DNA of 64,000 bases from Streptococcus parasanguinis (GTDB lineage Bacteria; Bacillota; Bacilli; Lactobacillales; Streptococcaceae), in assembly GCF_901875555.1 (NCBI RefSeq), contig NZ_CABFMD010000011.1, positions 1 through 64,000 on the forward strand, written 5' to 3'. Below are positions 8,136 to 16,516 of the stretch, piece after piece. Within the stretch, counting starts at the first letter, position 1; each line of letters opens with the position of its first letter. The position numbers and the translations under genes were made by a program. The notes under the pieces are model-generated. The model did no database searches, was not told the DNA's origin, and was given only the letters and a program-made list of their open reading frames with translations.

Positions 8136-8288
8136 GATCGTTATTGCCGTGGTGTAGTTGCCAATCGATCGATTGGCAAGGGCAAAATGGAGACCAAGGC
8201 TCCATTTTGAGGTAAGGAAATCCATTTTTCAAAGATGAGATCTTTGAAAAATTAGTTCCGGCCGTCCCCACCACTTAAAATAACGATC
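8136..8288 (-). ncRNA. Candidate structured RNA element, copy 1 (multi-hairpin junction)
   Basis: The gap between yqeH and yhbY can fold into a closed multi-hairpin junction. Outer stem: 8136-8145 with 8279-8288 (10 bp, perfect). Inner stem: GTGGTG 8149-8154 with CACCAC 8269-8274. Enclosed hairpins: a perfect 22-base palindrome 8158-8179; 8183-8192 with 8200-8209 (10 bp); and 8225-8236 with 8240-8251 (12 bp, 3-base loop). Read on the minus strand, the order and loop bases match the element at 23199-23336: TTAA then GTGGTG then GGGACGG, and GGC on the closing side. The active strand is chosen from that match. Function unknown; it may be a mobile repeat, a processing site or a small RNA. Confidence 0.6.
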
Positions 8289-8309
8289 AAAAAATAAGGA
8301 AGTAAAAAC

Positions 8310-8621
8310 ATGACATTAACATCCAAACAACGGGCTTTCCTCAATAGCCAAGCCCATAGCCTCAAACCCATTATCCAAATTGGGAAAAATGGGCTTAATG
8401 ACCAAATCAAAACCAGTGTTCGTCAAGCGCTTGATGCTCGCGAACTGATCAAGGTCACCCTTCTTCAAAATACGGATGAGAATATCCATGAAGTAGCAGA
8501 AATCTTGGAAGAAGAAATCGGTGTGGAAACGGTCCAAAAGATTGGTCGGATTCTCATCTTGTATAAACAATCAAGCAAAAAAGAAAATCGGAAGATTTCA
8601 GCGAAGGTAAAAGAAATTTAA
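8310..8621 (+). CDS. yhbY: YhbY family RNA-binding protein (CRM domain)
   Basis: A 103-residue single CRM domain. LTSKQRAFLNSQAH at the N terminus, IQIGKNGLND in the middle (the GxxG-type loop that contacts RNA) and KIGRILILYK at the end match YhbY. It is associated with large and small ribosomal subunit precursors. It follows the structured element and precedes nadD by 21 bases, in the standard Firmicutes order. Confidence 0.95.
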   Translation: MTLTSKQRAFLNSQAHSLKPIIQIGKNGLNDQIKTSVRQALDARELIKVTLLQNTDENIHEVAEILEEEIGVETVQKIGRILILYKQSSKKENRKISAKVKEI

Positions 8622-8642
8622 GACATCGAGGAGAGCAAACCT

Positions 8643-9275
8643 ATGGCAATTGAACTATTGACTCCCTTTACCAAGGTAGAGTTAGAGCCAGAGATCAAAA
8701 ACAAGAAACGCAAACAAGTTGGTATTTTGGGTGGGAATTTCAATCCGGTCCACAATGCCCATTTGGTCGTTGCGGATCAAGTGCGCCAACAATTAGGGTT
8801 AGATAAGGTGCTCTTGATGCCTGAGTATTTACCACCGCATGTCGATGCCAAGGGGACGATTGCAGAGCACCATCGCCTTAAGATGCTGGAATTAGCCATT
8901 GAAGGCATTGAAGGTCTGGAAATCGAGACGATCGAGCTAGAACGCAAAGGAATTTCCTATACCTACGACACCATGCTCTTGCTCAATGAACGCGATCCAG
9001 ACACAGATTATTACTTTATTATTGGTGCAGATATGGTGGATTATTTACCCAAATGGCACCGCATCGATGAATTGGTGGAGATTGTGCAATTTGTCGGGGT
9101 ACAGCGACCACGCTATAAGGCGGGGACTTCTTATCCGGTGATCTGGGTGGACGTTCCTCTAATGGACATCTCCTCTAGTATGGTGCGTGATTTTGTAGCC
9201 AAAGGCCGGACGCCGAATTTTATGTTGCCAAAACCAGTCTTGGACTACATCAAGAAAGAAGGATTGTATCAATGA
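8643..9275 (+). CDS. nadD: Nicotinate-nucleotide adenylyltransferase
   Basis: A 210-residue nucleotidyltransferase that makes deamido-NAD from nicotinate mononucleotide and ATP. The nucleotide-binding motif [12 protein letters not shown] near residue 29 and the ISSSMVRDF motif near residue 177 are both present. Length is normal. It overlaps the start of yqeK by four bases (ATGA), indicating translational coupling in the operon. Confidence 0.95.
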   Translation: MAIELLTPFTKVELEPEIKNKKRKQVGILGGNFNPVHNAHLVVADQVRQQLGLDKVLLMPEYLPPHVDAKGTIAEHHRLKMLELAIEGIEGLEIETIELERKGISYTYDTMLLLNERDPDTDYYFIIGADMVDYLPKWHRIDELVEIVQFVGVQRPRYKAGTSYPVIWVDVPLMDISSSMVRDFVAKGRTPNFMLPKPVLDYIKKEGLYQ

Positions 9276-9868
9276 CCTATGAAAATTACCTCGGCTTTTC
9301 TCGTGAGGTCTTGCTTGAAAAAATGCACCAAATTCTGCCAGAAAAGCGGCTAACTCACTGTTTAGGGGTCGAGAAGGCTGCGCGTGACTTGGCCAAACGC
9401 TATGGGGCTGATGAAGAGCAGGCTGGCCTAGCAGGTCTCTTACATGACTATGCCAAGAAATTATCGGATCAGGAATTTCTAGACTTGATCGATCGTTATG
9501 AGTTGGATCCAGCATTAAAAAACTGGGGCAACAATGTCTGGCATGGGATGGTCGGGATTTACAAGATCCAAGAAGATCTCGGATTGACAGATCCAGCCAT
9601 TCTTCGCAGTATTGAGATTCACACAGTGGGGAGTGGACAGATGTCAACCTTGGACAAGATTGTCTATGTGGCAGATTATATTGAACACAATCGGGATTTC
9701 CCAGGGGTAGATCAAGCGCGTGAAATCGCTCAAGTCTCCTTGGATCGTGCCGTGGCCTATGAGACGGCTCGTACAGTCGAACACCTGTCTCACCAAGGAT
9801 TGCCGATTTATCCCCAAACCCTTGAAACCTACAATGCCTTTGTGAAGTATTTGAAAGAGGAGCAGTGA
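9272..9868 (+). CDS. yqeK: Bis(5'-nucleosyl)-tetraphosphatase (symmetrical) YqeK, HD domain
   Basis: A 198-residue HD-domain hydrolase. Metal ligands are seen as His in [12 protein letters not shown], the HD pair in LLHDYAKKL, His in WHGMVG and the later HTVGSGQMS and DYIEHNRDF motifs. By family knowledge it splits Ap4A into two ADP. It overlaps nadD and is directly followed by the isochorismatase gene, whose GTG starts on the next base after its stop. Confidence 0.92.
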   Translation: MTYENYLGFSREVLLEKMHQILPEKRLTHCLGVEKAARDLAKRYGADEEQAGLAGLLHDYAKKLSDQEFLDLIDRYELDPALKNWGNNVWHGMVGIYKIQEDLGLTDPAILRSIEIHTVGSGQMSTLDKIVYVADYIEHNRDFPGVDQAREIAQVSLDRAVAYETARTVEHLSHQGLPIYPQTLETYNAFVKYLKEEQ

Positions 9869-10369
9869 GTGAAAACAGCTTTAATCATTATTGATGTTCA
9901 AAATATCCTCGTGGAAACAGGTTTTGAGACAGAAAAACTCTTAGAGAAGATTGCTTATTTACAAGAACAGGCTAGAAAACAGCAGATTGAAATCATTTAC
10001 ATACAGCATATTGAAACGCCAGAGGCTTTAACTTCAGAAGATTGGCAGTTATCGCCCCTGTTGAAGAGACAGGCAGATGAGAAGGTGTTTCAGAAGCGAT
10101 ACAATAGCATGTTTAAAGAGACAGTATTAAAAGAATACTTGGATCAACAAGGGATTGAACAACTGGTTCTGTGTGGCATGCAGACAGAATATTGTGTCGA
10201 TACATCCGTCAAAGTGGGATTTGAATACGGCTATCAGCTGGTCGTTCCAGAAGGAGCTGTCACAACCTTTGATGGAGAGGATATCCCAGCAGAAACGCTT
10301 AATGAATTTTATGAAAATATTTGGGCAGGACGTTTTGCGGATGTCTTAGATTACAAATCAATTTTTTAA
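9869..10369 (+). CDS. Isochorismatase-family cysteine hydrolase
   Basis: A 166-residue protein with the family triad: Asp in IIIDVQN (residue 9), Lys in VFQKRYNSMF and Cys in LCGMQTEYCVDTSV. Short members of this family include nicotinamidases and unspecific hydrolases; its place next to nadD fits pyridine metabolism, but the substrate cannot be read from sequence. The start is GTG, immediately after the yqeK stop, with GAGGAG at 9857-9862 as ribosome site. Confidence 0.85.
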   Translation: MKTALIIIDVQNILVETGFETEKLLEKIAYLQEQARKQQIEIIYIQHIETPEALTSEDWQLSPLLKRQADEKVFQKRYNSMFKETVLKEYLDQQGIEQLVLCGMQTEYCVDTSVKVGFEYGYQLVVPEGAVTTFDGEDIPAETLNEFYENIWAGRFADVLDYKSIF

Positions 10370-10383
10370 GGAAAGAGGATTAA

Positions 10384-10737
10384 ATGAAAGAAAAAGAACT
10401 ACTTGAACTTGTTGTTAAAGCTGCTGATGAAAAGCGTGCAGAAGATATTGTGGCTTTGGATGTTCAAAGCTTGACCAGCGTGACAGATTACTTTGTCATC
10501 GCAAGCTCTATGAATAGCCGCCAATTGGAGGCGATCGCTGAAAACATTCGCGAGAAGGTCATCGAAGCTGGTGGCAATGCCAGCCACGTCGAAGGTGACT
10601 CAGCAGGAGGTTGGGTCCTTCTTGACTTAGGTGGTGTGGTGGTCCATGTCTTCTCAGAAGAAATGCGTGCCCACTATAACCTAGAAAAGCTATGGCACGA
10701 AGCAAGTGCTGTCGATCTTTCAGCAGCCTTAGCATAA
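10384..10737 (+). CDS. rsfS: Ribosomal silencing factor RsfS
   Basis: A 117-residue RsfS/Iojap protein. Typical blocks are [32 protein letters not shown], and [20 protein letters not shown]. It binds ribosomal protein uL14 and keeps subunits from joining when nutrients are scarce. GAAAGAGG precedes the ATG. A rho-independent terminator follows within ten bases, so this is the likely end of the yqeG operon transcript. Confidence 0.95.
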   Translation: MKEKELLELVVKAADEKRAEDIVALDVQSLTSVTDYFVIASSMNSRQLEAIAENIREKVIEAGGNASHVEGDSAGGWVLLDLGGVVVHVFSEEMRAHYNLEKLWHEASAVDLSAALA

Positions 10738-10744
10738 GTAGGTA

Positions 10745-10772
10745 AACTCAGTTGGTAGCAACTGAGTTTTGT
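10745..10772 (+). terminator. Rho-independent terminator after rsfS
   Basis: AACTCAGTTG (10745-10754) pairs perfectly with CAACTGAGTT (10759-10768), 4-base loop, followed by TTTTG. Confidence 0.8.
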
Positions 10773-10810
10773 TGGTTAAATTGAAATTCTATGGAAAGAA
10801 AGGATAGGGC

Positions 10811-10891
10811 CTCGTGTTAAGTTAAGTTGGTAACGGAACACGAGCTAAAAGCTGTGAGAAAAAGAGTAACTTCCTTTGTATCTAGGAAGTT
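10811..10891. other. Two hairpins between rsfS and the methyltransferase gene
   Basis: CTCGTGTT 10811-10818 pairs with AACACGAG 10837-10844, and AACTTCCT 10868-10875 pairs with AGGAAGTT 10884-10891, the second followed by a T-rich stretch. The reverse complement of 10851-10862 (TTTTCTCACAGC) is identical to bases near the closing end of the structured element at 23199-23336, so this may be a degraded half copy of that element; the partner side of its outer stem is not found. Confidence 0.4.
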
Positions 10892-10927
10892 TCCTATTTT
10901 TTCTTTGCTTTTAACGCTCTTTGTATC

Positions 10928-11674
10928 ATGAATATGGCGACTTATGAAACGTTTGCGGCGGTCTATGATGCGGTCATGGATGACAGTCTGTATGATTTGT
11001 GGACGGATTTTTCCCTCCGTCATCTCCCAAAGAAAAAAGATAAGAAAAAATTACTGGAATTGGCATGTGGGACAGGGATTCAGTCTGTCCGCTTTTCCCA
11101 AGCTGGCTTTGACGTAACAGGATTAGACTTGAGTGCTGATATGCTGAAAATTGCTGAAAAAAGAGCGGCTTCAGCCAAGCAAAAGATTGATTTTATCGAG
11201 GGCAATATGCTGGACTTGTCGCAAGCGGGTACCTACAATTTTGTGACCTGCTACTCTGATTCCATCTGCTATATGCAGGACGAGGTGGAAGTGGGAGATG
11301 TCTTCAAAGAAGTCTATAACGCTCTGAATGAAGATGGTATCTTTATTTTTGATGTCCATTCGACCTACCAGACGGATGGGGTTTTCCCAGGCTATTCTTA
11401 CCATGAAAATGCAGAAGACTTTGCTATGCTCTGGGATACCTATGAGGATGCAGCCCCTCACTCGATCGTCCATGAGCTGACCTTCTTTGTCCAAGAAGAG
11501 GATGGCAGCTTTAGTCGGCACGATGAAGTCCATGAGGAGCGCACCTATGAAGTTTTAACCTATGACATTTTGCTGGAGCAGGCTGGTTTTAAATCTTTCA
11601 AATTGTACGCGGACTTTGAAGATAAAGAGCCAACAAAGACCAGCAAACGATGGTTTTTTGTAGCACAGAAGTAG
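10928..11674 (+). CDS. SAM-dependent methyltransferase (YqeM type)
   Basis: A class I methyltransferase of 248 residues (246 if the second ATG at 10934 is used; neither has a strong ribosome site). Motif I is LLELACGTGIQSVRFS with the following acidic GLDLS; motif II/IV VTCYSDSICYM. YqeM-type proteins sit in this operon in Bacillus and Streptococcus, but their substrate is not established. It is 6 bases ahead of tmcAL, probably cotranscribed with it. Confidence 0.85.
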   Translation: MNMATYETFAAVYDAVMDDSLYDLWTDFSLRHLPKKKDKKKLLELACGTGIQSVRFSQAGFDVTGLDLSADMLKIAEKRAASAKQKIDFIEGNMLDLSQAGTYNFVTCYSDSICYMQDEVEVGDVFKEVYNALNEDGIFIFDVHSTYQTDGVFPGYSYHENAEDFAMLWDTYEDAAPHSIVHELTFFVQEEDGSFSRHDEVHEERTYEVLTYDILLEQAGFKSFKLYADFEDKEPTKTSKRWFFVAQK

Positions 11675-11680
11675 GCCAGC

Positions 11681-12775
11681 ATGACAGTTACAGGAATTAT
11701 TGCAGAATTTAATCCTTTTCACAATGGGCACAAGTACCTATTGGAACAAGCAGAGGGCTTGAAGATTGTTGCCATGTCCGGCAATTTTGTCCAACGTGGC
11801 GAGCCTGCCATTGTAGACAAGTGGACACGGACCCAGATGGCTTTGGAAAATGGAGCAGACCTGGTGGTCGAACTCCCCTTTCTCGTGGCTGTTCAGTCGG
11901 CGGATCATTTTGCCAAGGGAGCGGTGGAGACCTTGGCTCGTCTGGGAATTGATCAATTGACCTTTGGGACAGAAGAGATCTTAGATTACCAAGCGATTGC
12001 GACTGTTTATTCGGATAAAGAAGCGGAAATGGCAGCTTTCCTGCGAAGTCTTCCTGACGATTTATCCTATCCACAAAAGACCCAAAAAATGTGGGAAACC
12101 TTTGCTGGAGTGGAGTTCACAGGGGATACTCCCAATCATATTCTAGGGCTGGCTTATGCCAAGGCTTGTGCTGGGAAGGGGATTGCGCTCAAGCCTATTC
12201 AACGTCAAGGTGCGGGCTACTATTCAGAAGAAAAAGAAGTGGCTTATGCTTCTGCGACTAGTCTACGGCTACACAAGGAAGATCAGGACTTTGTCGCTAA
12301 ATTCATGCCCAATAGTCAACTCTTTCAGTCAGCTCCGCAGGTGTCTTGGGAAGATTATGACCAACTGCTTCGTTATCAAATCCTAACCCATCCGGATCTG
12401 ACACAGATTTTTCAAGTCAATGAAGAGCTGGCTAATCGGCTAAAAGATGCAGTTCGAAGTGTTGGCTCTGTGGAAGACTTGGTGGAGAAAGTCGCAACCA
12501 AGCGCTATACCAAGGCGCGTGTGCGCCGCATTTTAACTTATATTTTAGTAAGTGCGAGAGAAGAAATCTTGCCGACCGCTATCCATGTCTTGGGTTTCAC
12601 TGAAAAAGGACAGTCCCACCTCAAGTCACTAAAAGGTCAAGTGGACTTGGTAACGCGGATTGGTAAGGAACCTTGGGATGTTTTGAGCCAGCAAGCGGAT
12701 CAGGTGTATCAGCTAGGCCATCCCCAATTGCCAGAGCAGATCTGGGGTCAGGTGCCCGTGAGAGTGGAAGAATAA
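11681..12775 (+). CDS. tmcAL: tRNA(Met) cytidine acetate ligase TmcAL
   Basis: A 364-residue protein with the nucleotidyltransferase-like N-terminal motif [17 protein letters not shown] (HxGH-like), [11 protein letters not shown], and GTE in LTFGTEE. TmcAL (YlbM) uses acetate and ATP to acetylate the wobble cytidine of elongator tRNA-Met (ac4C34). Slightly shorter than the Bacillus enzyme. Followed by a strong terminator. Confidence 0.9.
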   Translation: MTVTGIIAEFNPFHNGHKYLLEQAEGLKIVAMSGNFVQRGEPAIVDKWTRTQMALENGADLVVELPFLVAVQSADHFAKGAVETLARLGIDQLTFGTEEILDYQAIATVYSDKEAEMAAFLRSLPDDLSYPQKTQKMWETFAGVEFTGDTPNHILGLAYAKACAGKGIALKPIQRQGAGYYSEEKEVAYASATSLRLHKEDQDFVAKFMPNSQLFQSAPQVSWEDYDQLLRYQILTHPDLTQIFQVNEELANRLKDAVRSVGSVEDLVEKVATKRYTKARVRRILTYILVSAREEILPTAIHVLGFTEKGQSHLKSLKGQVDLVTRIGKEPWDVLSQQADQVYQLGHPQLPEQIWGQVPVRVEE

Positions 12776-12851
12776 ATGGTCTTACGTAAAATTTTCTCTG
12801 CCTACATTCACGTAAGGCAAGAACGTTATGATGTACGGAAACAGTGTTTAT

Positions 12852-12894
12852 CTACTGTCTAAAAAATCTTTTTAGACAGTAGATTTTTTTTTTT
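12852..12894 (+). terminator. Strong rho-independent terminator after tmcAL
   Basis: A 14-bp perfect stem, 12852-12865 with 12869-12882, 3-base loop, then an uninterrupted run of about ten T residues that ends at the following cin-box. Confidence 0.9.
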
Positions 12895-12901
12895 ACGAAT
12901 A
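12894..12901 (+). promoter_or_regulatory. Possible SigX (ComX) cin-box upstream of yefM-yoeB
   Basis: TACGAATA is an exact match to the streptococcal cin-box, preceded by a T tract as SigX promoters often are. The T tract is also the tail of the tmcAL terminator, and an 8-mer can occur by chance, so this needs an expression test. Confidence 0.35.
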
Positions 12902-12919
12902 ATTAGGTGGAGAGGGATA

Positions 12920-12963
12920 AACTTGTACAAGTTCCTGACAAGTTTATCTTTTTCATGTATAAT
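12920..12963 (+). promoter_or_regulatory. yefM-yoeB promoter with TGTACA-type operator
   Basis: -35 CTGACA (12935-12940), 17-base spacer, -10 TATAAT (12958-12963). The 14-base palindrome AACTTGTACAAGTT (12920-12933) upstream carries the TGTACA core that YefM antitoxins bind in other bacteria; a further ACAAGTT copy lies at 12938-12944. Autorepression by the YefM-YoeB complex is inferred. Confidence 0.7.
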
Positions 12964-12993
12964 AAAAGAAAAGAGGTAGAATGAGGTATGGTA

Positions 12994-13248
12994 ATGGAAG
13001 CAGTCGTTTATTCAACATTCCGCAATCATTTGAAGGATTATATGAAGAAGGTGAACGATGAGTTTGAGCCTTTGACGGTCGTGAATAAGAATCCAGATGA
13101 AGATATTGTGGTCATCTCTAAGAGCGAGTGGGATAGCATTCAAGAAACCCTGCGAGTAGCCCAGAACAAGGAATTGTCGGATAAGGTCTTGCGGGGCATG
13201 GCAGAAGTCCGAGTTGGCCAGGTTCAACTCCATGAGATTGAAGGGTAA
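12994..13248 (+). CDS. yefM: Antitoxin YefM (Phd/YefM family)
   Basis: An 84-residue antitoxin, start chosen at the second ATG because GAGGT at 12983-12987 is well placed for it (12988 is also possible). The N-terminal half MEAVVYSTFRNHLKDYMKKV is the DNA-binding Phd fold; VVISKSEWDSIQETL is typical; the acidic C-terminal tail would wrap the toxin. It binds its own operator with YoeB as co-repressor. It precedes the toxin gene by three bases. Confidence 0.93.
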   Translation: MEAVVYSTFRNHLKDYMKKVNDEFEPLTVVNKNPDEDIVVISKSEWDSIQETLRVAQNKELSDKVLRGMAEVRVGQVQLHEIEG

Positions 13249-13251
13249 CGG

Positions 13252-13506
13252 ATGTTACTCAAGTTTACAGAAGATGCTTGGAAGGATTATTGTTACTGGC
13301 AAAGTCTGGACAAAAAAACACTGAAGCGAATCAATAGCCTGATTAAGGAGATTCAAAGGGATCCATTTGCAGGGATTGGCAAACCTGAGCCCTTGAAATA
13401 TGACTTCCAAGGAGCATGGTCAAGACGGATTGATGCAGAGAATCGCCTGATTTATATGCTAGATGAGTCAGGTATCGCTTTTCTCTCTTTTAAAGATCAT
13501 TATTAA
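13252..13506 (+). CDS. yoeB: Toxin YoeB, ribosome-dependent mRNA interferase
   Basis: An 84-residue RelE-fold toxin. Family residues are seen in WKDYCYWQ, RINSLIKEI, DPFAGIGKPEPLKYDFQGAWSRRI and the C-terminal FLSFKDHY with catalytic Glu/Arg/His-type positions (RRI, H, terminal Tyr). YoeB cleaves mRNA in the ribosomal A site. It is intact, full length, and paired with its antitoxin. Confidence 0.93.
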   Translation: MLLKFTEDAWKDYCYWQSLDKKTLKRINSLIKEIQRDPFAGIGKPEPLKYDFQGAWSRRIDAENRLIYMLDESGIAFLSFKDHY

Positions 13507-13628
13507 GTCTTTAAAAGAGGAGATTTTTGATGGTTAGAATAGCTATTTTAAAGTATCCCACTCATAGAAAATTCCCATAAATTCTCCCCATTAATAATAG
13601 AAAAATCTAGTCCAAGTCTTATGATTTG

Positions 13629-13637
13629 TGATATAAT
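13629..13637 (+). promoter_or_regulatory. Extended -10 promoter of yebC
   Basis: TGATATAAT (TGn plus TATAAT) about 45 bases upstream of the ATG. AAGGAG at 13670 is the ribosome site. Confidence 0.55.
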
Positions 13638-13681
13638 ATAAAAGATTGAAAATAATTTGAAAAAATTTAAGGAGAATCCTC

Positions 13682-14398
13682 ATGGGACGTAAATGGGCCA
13701 ATATTGTTGCCAAAAAAACTGCCAAAGATGGTGCCAACTCAAAAGTATATGCTAAATTTGGTGTTGAGATCTATGTAGCTGCTAAAAAGGGTGAACCAGA
13801 TCCAGAATCAAATACTGCTTTGAAATTTGTTATCGACCGTGCGAAACAAGCGCAAGTACCAAAACACGTGATTGACAAAGCGATCGATAAGGCAAAAGGG
13901 AACACCGATGAAACCTTTACAGAAGGGCGTTACGAAGGCTTCGGACCAAATGGTTCAATGTTGATCGTTGATACCTTGACGTCAAACGTCAACCGTACAG
14001 CTGCTAACGTAAGATCTGCTTTTGGTAAAAACGGCGGAAACATGGGCGCTTCAGGGTCTGTATCTTACCTATTTGATAACAAAGGTGTTATCGTCTTTGC
14101 TGGTGATGATGCCGACGCCATCTTTGAGCAGTTGCTAGAAGCTGATGTCGACGTGGATGATGTTGAAGCTGAAGAAGGAACCATCACAGTCTACACTGCT
14201 CCAACTGATCTTCACAAAGCCATCGTTGCTTTGCGTGAATCAGGTGTGGAAGAATTCCAAGTTACTGAACTGGCGATGATTCCTCAATCAGAAGTTGAGT
14301 TGTCAGGTGAAGATTTGGAAACTTTTGAAAAACTTTACAGCGTTCTTGAAGATGATGAGGACGTTCAAAAAATCTACACAAACGTGGATGGATTCTAA
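13682..14398 (+). CDS. yebC: YebC/PmpR (TACO1) family protein
   Basis: A 238-residue member with the usual [24 protein letters not shown] N terminus, the GRYEGFGP and [14 protein letters not shown] blocks and an acidic third domain. The family was described as transcription regulators and, more recently, as ribosome-associated factors helping translation of proline-rich stretches. Monocistronic, between its own promoter and a bidirectional terminator. Confidence 0.92.
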   Translation: MGRKWANIVAKKTAKDGANSKVYAKFGVEIYVAAKKGEPDPESNTALKFVIDRAKQAQVPKHVIDKAIDKAKGNTDETFTEGRYEGFGPNGSMLIVDTLTSNVNRTAANVRSAFGKNGGNMGASGSVSYLFDNKGVIVFAGDDADAIFEQLLEADVDVDDVEAEEGTITVYTAPTDLHKAIVALRESGVEEFQVTELAMIPQSEVELSGEDLETFEKLYSVLEDDEDVQKIYTNVDGF

Positions 14399-14435
14399 TC
14401 ACTCGTACGGACTGTAGTGAATAGAAAAAATTAAG

Positions 14436-14471
14436 AAAAAGGATAGCTTCTCAGATCAAGCTATCCTTTTT
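14436..14471. terminator. Bidirectional terminator, overlapping the end of the minus-strand ORF
   Basis: 14-base arms, 14436-14449 with 14458-14471 (AAAAAGGATAGCTT and its complement), A/T tails on both sides. It serves yebC (plus) and the SOS cassette (minus); the last codons of the minus-strand gene lie in one arm. Confidence 0.85.
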
Positions 14472-14753
14472 TTGTAAGAAATGTCCTGTATAAGTGTAAA
14501 TACGGGTCAGGGGTGATTGGGAAAGAGTGGAAACCTTAAAGTAGAAATAATGGTCTCGATGATCTCGACTTTTAGTATGGTGAAGACGAAAATAGTTTCG
14601 CTGGCCTGCGGCCATAGAGTGGAGGATATCGTCTTCTAAAAAGACGAGTGGTGTAGAAGTAGCGGCCCACTTGTAAAAGTCCATCTCAAATTGGTGGTAA
14701 TTCTCCGAAAAATAATCAAATTGTAATTCGTGTTTAGTCTGAATAGGTTTCAT
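14451..14753 (-). CDS. Small protein of unknown function, last gene of SOS cassette
   Basis: A protein of 100 residues from the ATG at 14753, which is preceded by GAGGA (an earlier ATG at 14774 is less well placed). I do not recognise a domain. It is rich in aromatic and charged residues (HQFEMDFYKW, NYFRLHHT, HYFYFK) and looks like a small globular beta-rich protein. It overlaps the YolD-like gene by 20 bases. Similar small genes end the umuC cassettes of other streptococci. Confidence 0.7.
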   Translation of the reverse strand: MKPIQTKHELQFDYFSENYHQFEMDFYKWAATSTPLVFLEDDILHSMAAGQRNYFRLHHTKSRDHRDHYFYFKVSTLSQSPLTRIYTYTGHFLQKKDSLI

Positions 14754-15105
14754 AGGCTGTTTCCTCAGCTTCAATAAAAATGATAGAGGTCAGAAAGAGT
14801 CGGTGGTAGTGGTCCTCGCTTTTGAGAAGAAGCTCAGAAGCAGATAAGGTGTGAATCGAACCTGTGTAGGTTGAAAATTGATTGCTTTCTAGAGTCGTGA
14901 TCGAGATCGTCGTTTGTTGTTGGAAGGCCTGCTCAAGGAGCTGGATCTGCTCAGAAAGAGGAAGAACGTTGAGTTGATTGCGGTTGATTTCTTTTGTCTG
15001 AAGGGCAGTTGTGTGCTCAGATAAAAAGAAGCCGGCCCATTTGGCCATGCCACGGTCTTGAAATTCGCGTGCGGATTGATAAGGGAGATAAGAACGGTCG
15101 ATCAT
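14734..15105 (-). CDS. YolD-like protein of the SOS cassette
   Basis: A 123-residue protein starting MIDRSYLPYQSAREFQDRGMAKW, which matches the RGMxKW-type start of YolD-like proteins that accompany Y-family polymerases in Firmicutes. The rest (LLEQAFQQQTTISIT...YTGSIHTL...DHYHRLFLTSIIFIE) fits the WYL/Sm-like beta sheet of that family. Its start overlaps the umuC stop, so it is translationally coupled. The role is thought to be modulation of the polymerase; unproven. Confidence 0.75.
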   Translation of the reverse strand: MIDRSYLPYQSAREFQDRGMAKWAGFFLSEHTTALQTKEINRNQLNVLPLSEQIQLLEQAFQQQTTISITTLESNQFSTYTGSIHTLSASELLLKSEDHYHRLFLTSIIFIEAEETAYETYSD

Positions 15106-16514
15106 GTTAATCCATCTAAGCCTCCTGCGGAATGTCCGCCTGTTAGTTTACTGCGTGCAATGGCGCGTGAGTTTTCTAGTAGTGAGGAGCCTTTCTGAAG
15201 AGAGGTAAAGCCAAATTGGTCCCGAATGCGACCAATTGTCTGCTGGAGTTTTTCCTCTTTTTCCAGGGCTACTGGGTCATCAAAGAGAGAAAAAAGTTGG
15301 AGGGACTCCTCGACCAATTCTCCATAAAAAACGCCAATCTGCCGAATGGCTCCGCCTTCATACTTGGAGCGAAAGAGTCGTAGAACCGTATCGGATAAAA
15401 CCTTGGTAGATTGGGTAGGTTCAATCTTTTGCTGGCAATGAATGGACGGAAGCCCCTCAATTTTGGAGTAGGAGGCATGAATGGAGACTAGCTGGGTCTT
15501 CTTTTTTTTCCGTCGCAAGCGGATAGCCACCTGTTCAGCCATCTCTCGAAACACCAGTTCAATATCGGCTTGTAGATGGTAGTCATAGGGCAAGATTTGA
15601 GAGTTGCCAATGCCTCGTGATTTCGGACGATAAGGCTTGTGGACATTGCTTTCATCAATGCCATGAGCATGGAACCAAAGTTGAAGCCCCATGACTCCGA
15701 ATTCTTTCTTTAAGAGATCGGGATGAGCCTGGGCCAGTTCAGCAATCGACGTGATCCCGATCCTTTGCAATCGTTTTTCAGTGCGACGTCCAATGCCCCA
15801 AAAATCAGTAAGATGGGGCAGTTTCCAAACCTTGCTTTCTACATCTTCATAAGACCAATTGGCCCTCATATTTCGGCAATGCTTGGCTTCATTGTCCAGG
15901 GCTAGCTTGGCAAGAAGGGGATTGGCGTTGCTGAGGCCAATGGTAGAATAGATTCCAGTTTCCTGCCAGATTCTTTTTTGGATTCTGGCAGAAAGAAGGT
16001 CTAGTTTTTCCTTTCGCGAGAGGGAGGAATCTGGAATAAAATAATTTAAGGAAGAAGTCAGATCGATAAAGCCTTCGTCAATCGAGTAAGGGAAAATATC
16101 ATCCGGTGCCGCAAACTCTTGAAAAACCTTCTGAATTTCCATATTGACCTGAATGTAGGTATTCATGCGTGGCGGCACAATCAGGGTCCTCTTGGCCCAG
16201 GATTCAATGTAAGCAATAAAGCCTGGATCCATCGGCAATCCTTGTTTTTTTGCGACGTAGCTATTGAATTTTCTGGTCTTGAGATCAAAAGGCAGGTCGT
16301 AGCTCCGGCTCACATTCTTCTTGCCAAAGACTTGTTTGAAAACGGGAGAGCTGGCCAAAATCAGACCAGCAGAATTGTCGCTCCGGCTCATGACGCAAAG
16401 AGAAGTCGTCAAGGGGTTGAGCCCCAGACGGACACATTCACAACTAGCATAAAAACTTTTCATATCCACAAAAGCAATATCAGAATGAGGCTCACGTGAA
16501 TAATCAAACAGCAT
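15102..16514 (-). CDS. umuC: Y-family DNA polymerase, UmuC/UvrX type
   Basis: A 470-residue translesion polymerase. The palm motif IAFVDMKSFYASCECVRLGL near the N terminus, YSIDEGFIDLT with the catalytic Asp-Glu pair near residue 145, the IGLSNANPLLAKLALD block, and a helix-hairpin-helix-like LPHLTDFWGIGRRTEKRLQ are all present. The C-terminal little-finger region is complete. It lies 2 bases after the repressor gene with GAGGTG as ribosome site in the repressor's last codons. Expected to be induced by DNA damage via repressor cleavage. Confidence 0.93.
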   Translation of the reverse strand: MLFDYSREPHSDIAFVDMKSFYASCECVRLGLNPLTTSLCVMSRSDNSAGLILASSPVFKQVFGKKNVSRSYDLPFDLKTRKFNSYVAKKQGLPMDPGFIAYIESWAKRTLIVPPRMNTYIQVNMEIQKVFQEFAAPDDIFPYSIDEGFIDLTSSLNYFIPDSSLSRKEKLDLLSARIQKRIWQETGIYSTIGLSNANPLLAKLALDNEAKHCRNMRANWSYEDVESKVWKLPHLTDFWGIGRRTEKRLQRIGITSIAELAQAHPDLLKKEFGVMGLQLWFHAHGIDESNVHKPYRPKSRGIGNSQILPYDYHLQADIELVFREMAEQVAIRLRRKKKKTQLVSIHASYSKIEGLPSIHCQQKIEPTQSTKVLSDTVLRLFRSKYEGGAIRQIGVFYGELVEESLQLFSLFDDPVALEKEEKLQQTIGRIRDQFGFTSLQKGSSLLENSRAIARSKLTGGHSAGGLDGLT

Positions 16515-16516
16515 AC

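Noticed and set aside
10811..10891. Third copy of the 8136/23199 structured element
   Set aside because: Only a 12-base block and one hairpin agree; the opposite side of the outer stem is missing, so it was listed as a possible remnant only.
12923..12979. Tiny TTG-started frame of 18 codons before yefM
   Set aside because: Has a GGAGAGGG-like site but overlaps the promoter and operator of yefM; chance is more likely.
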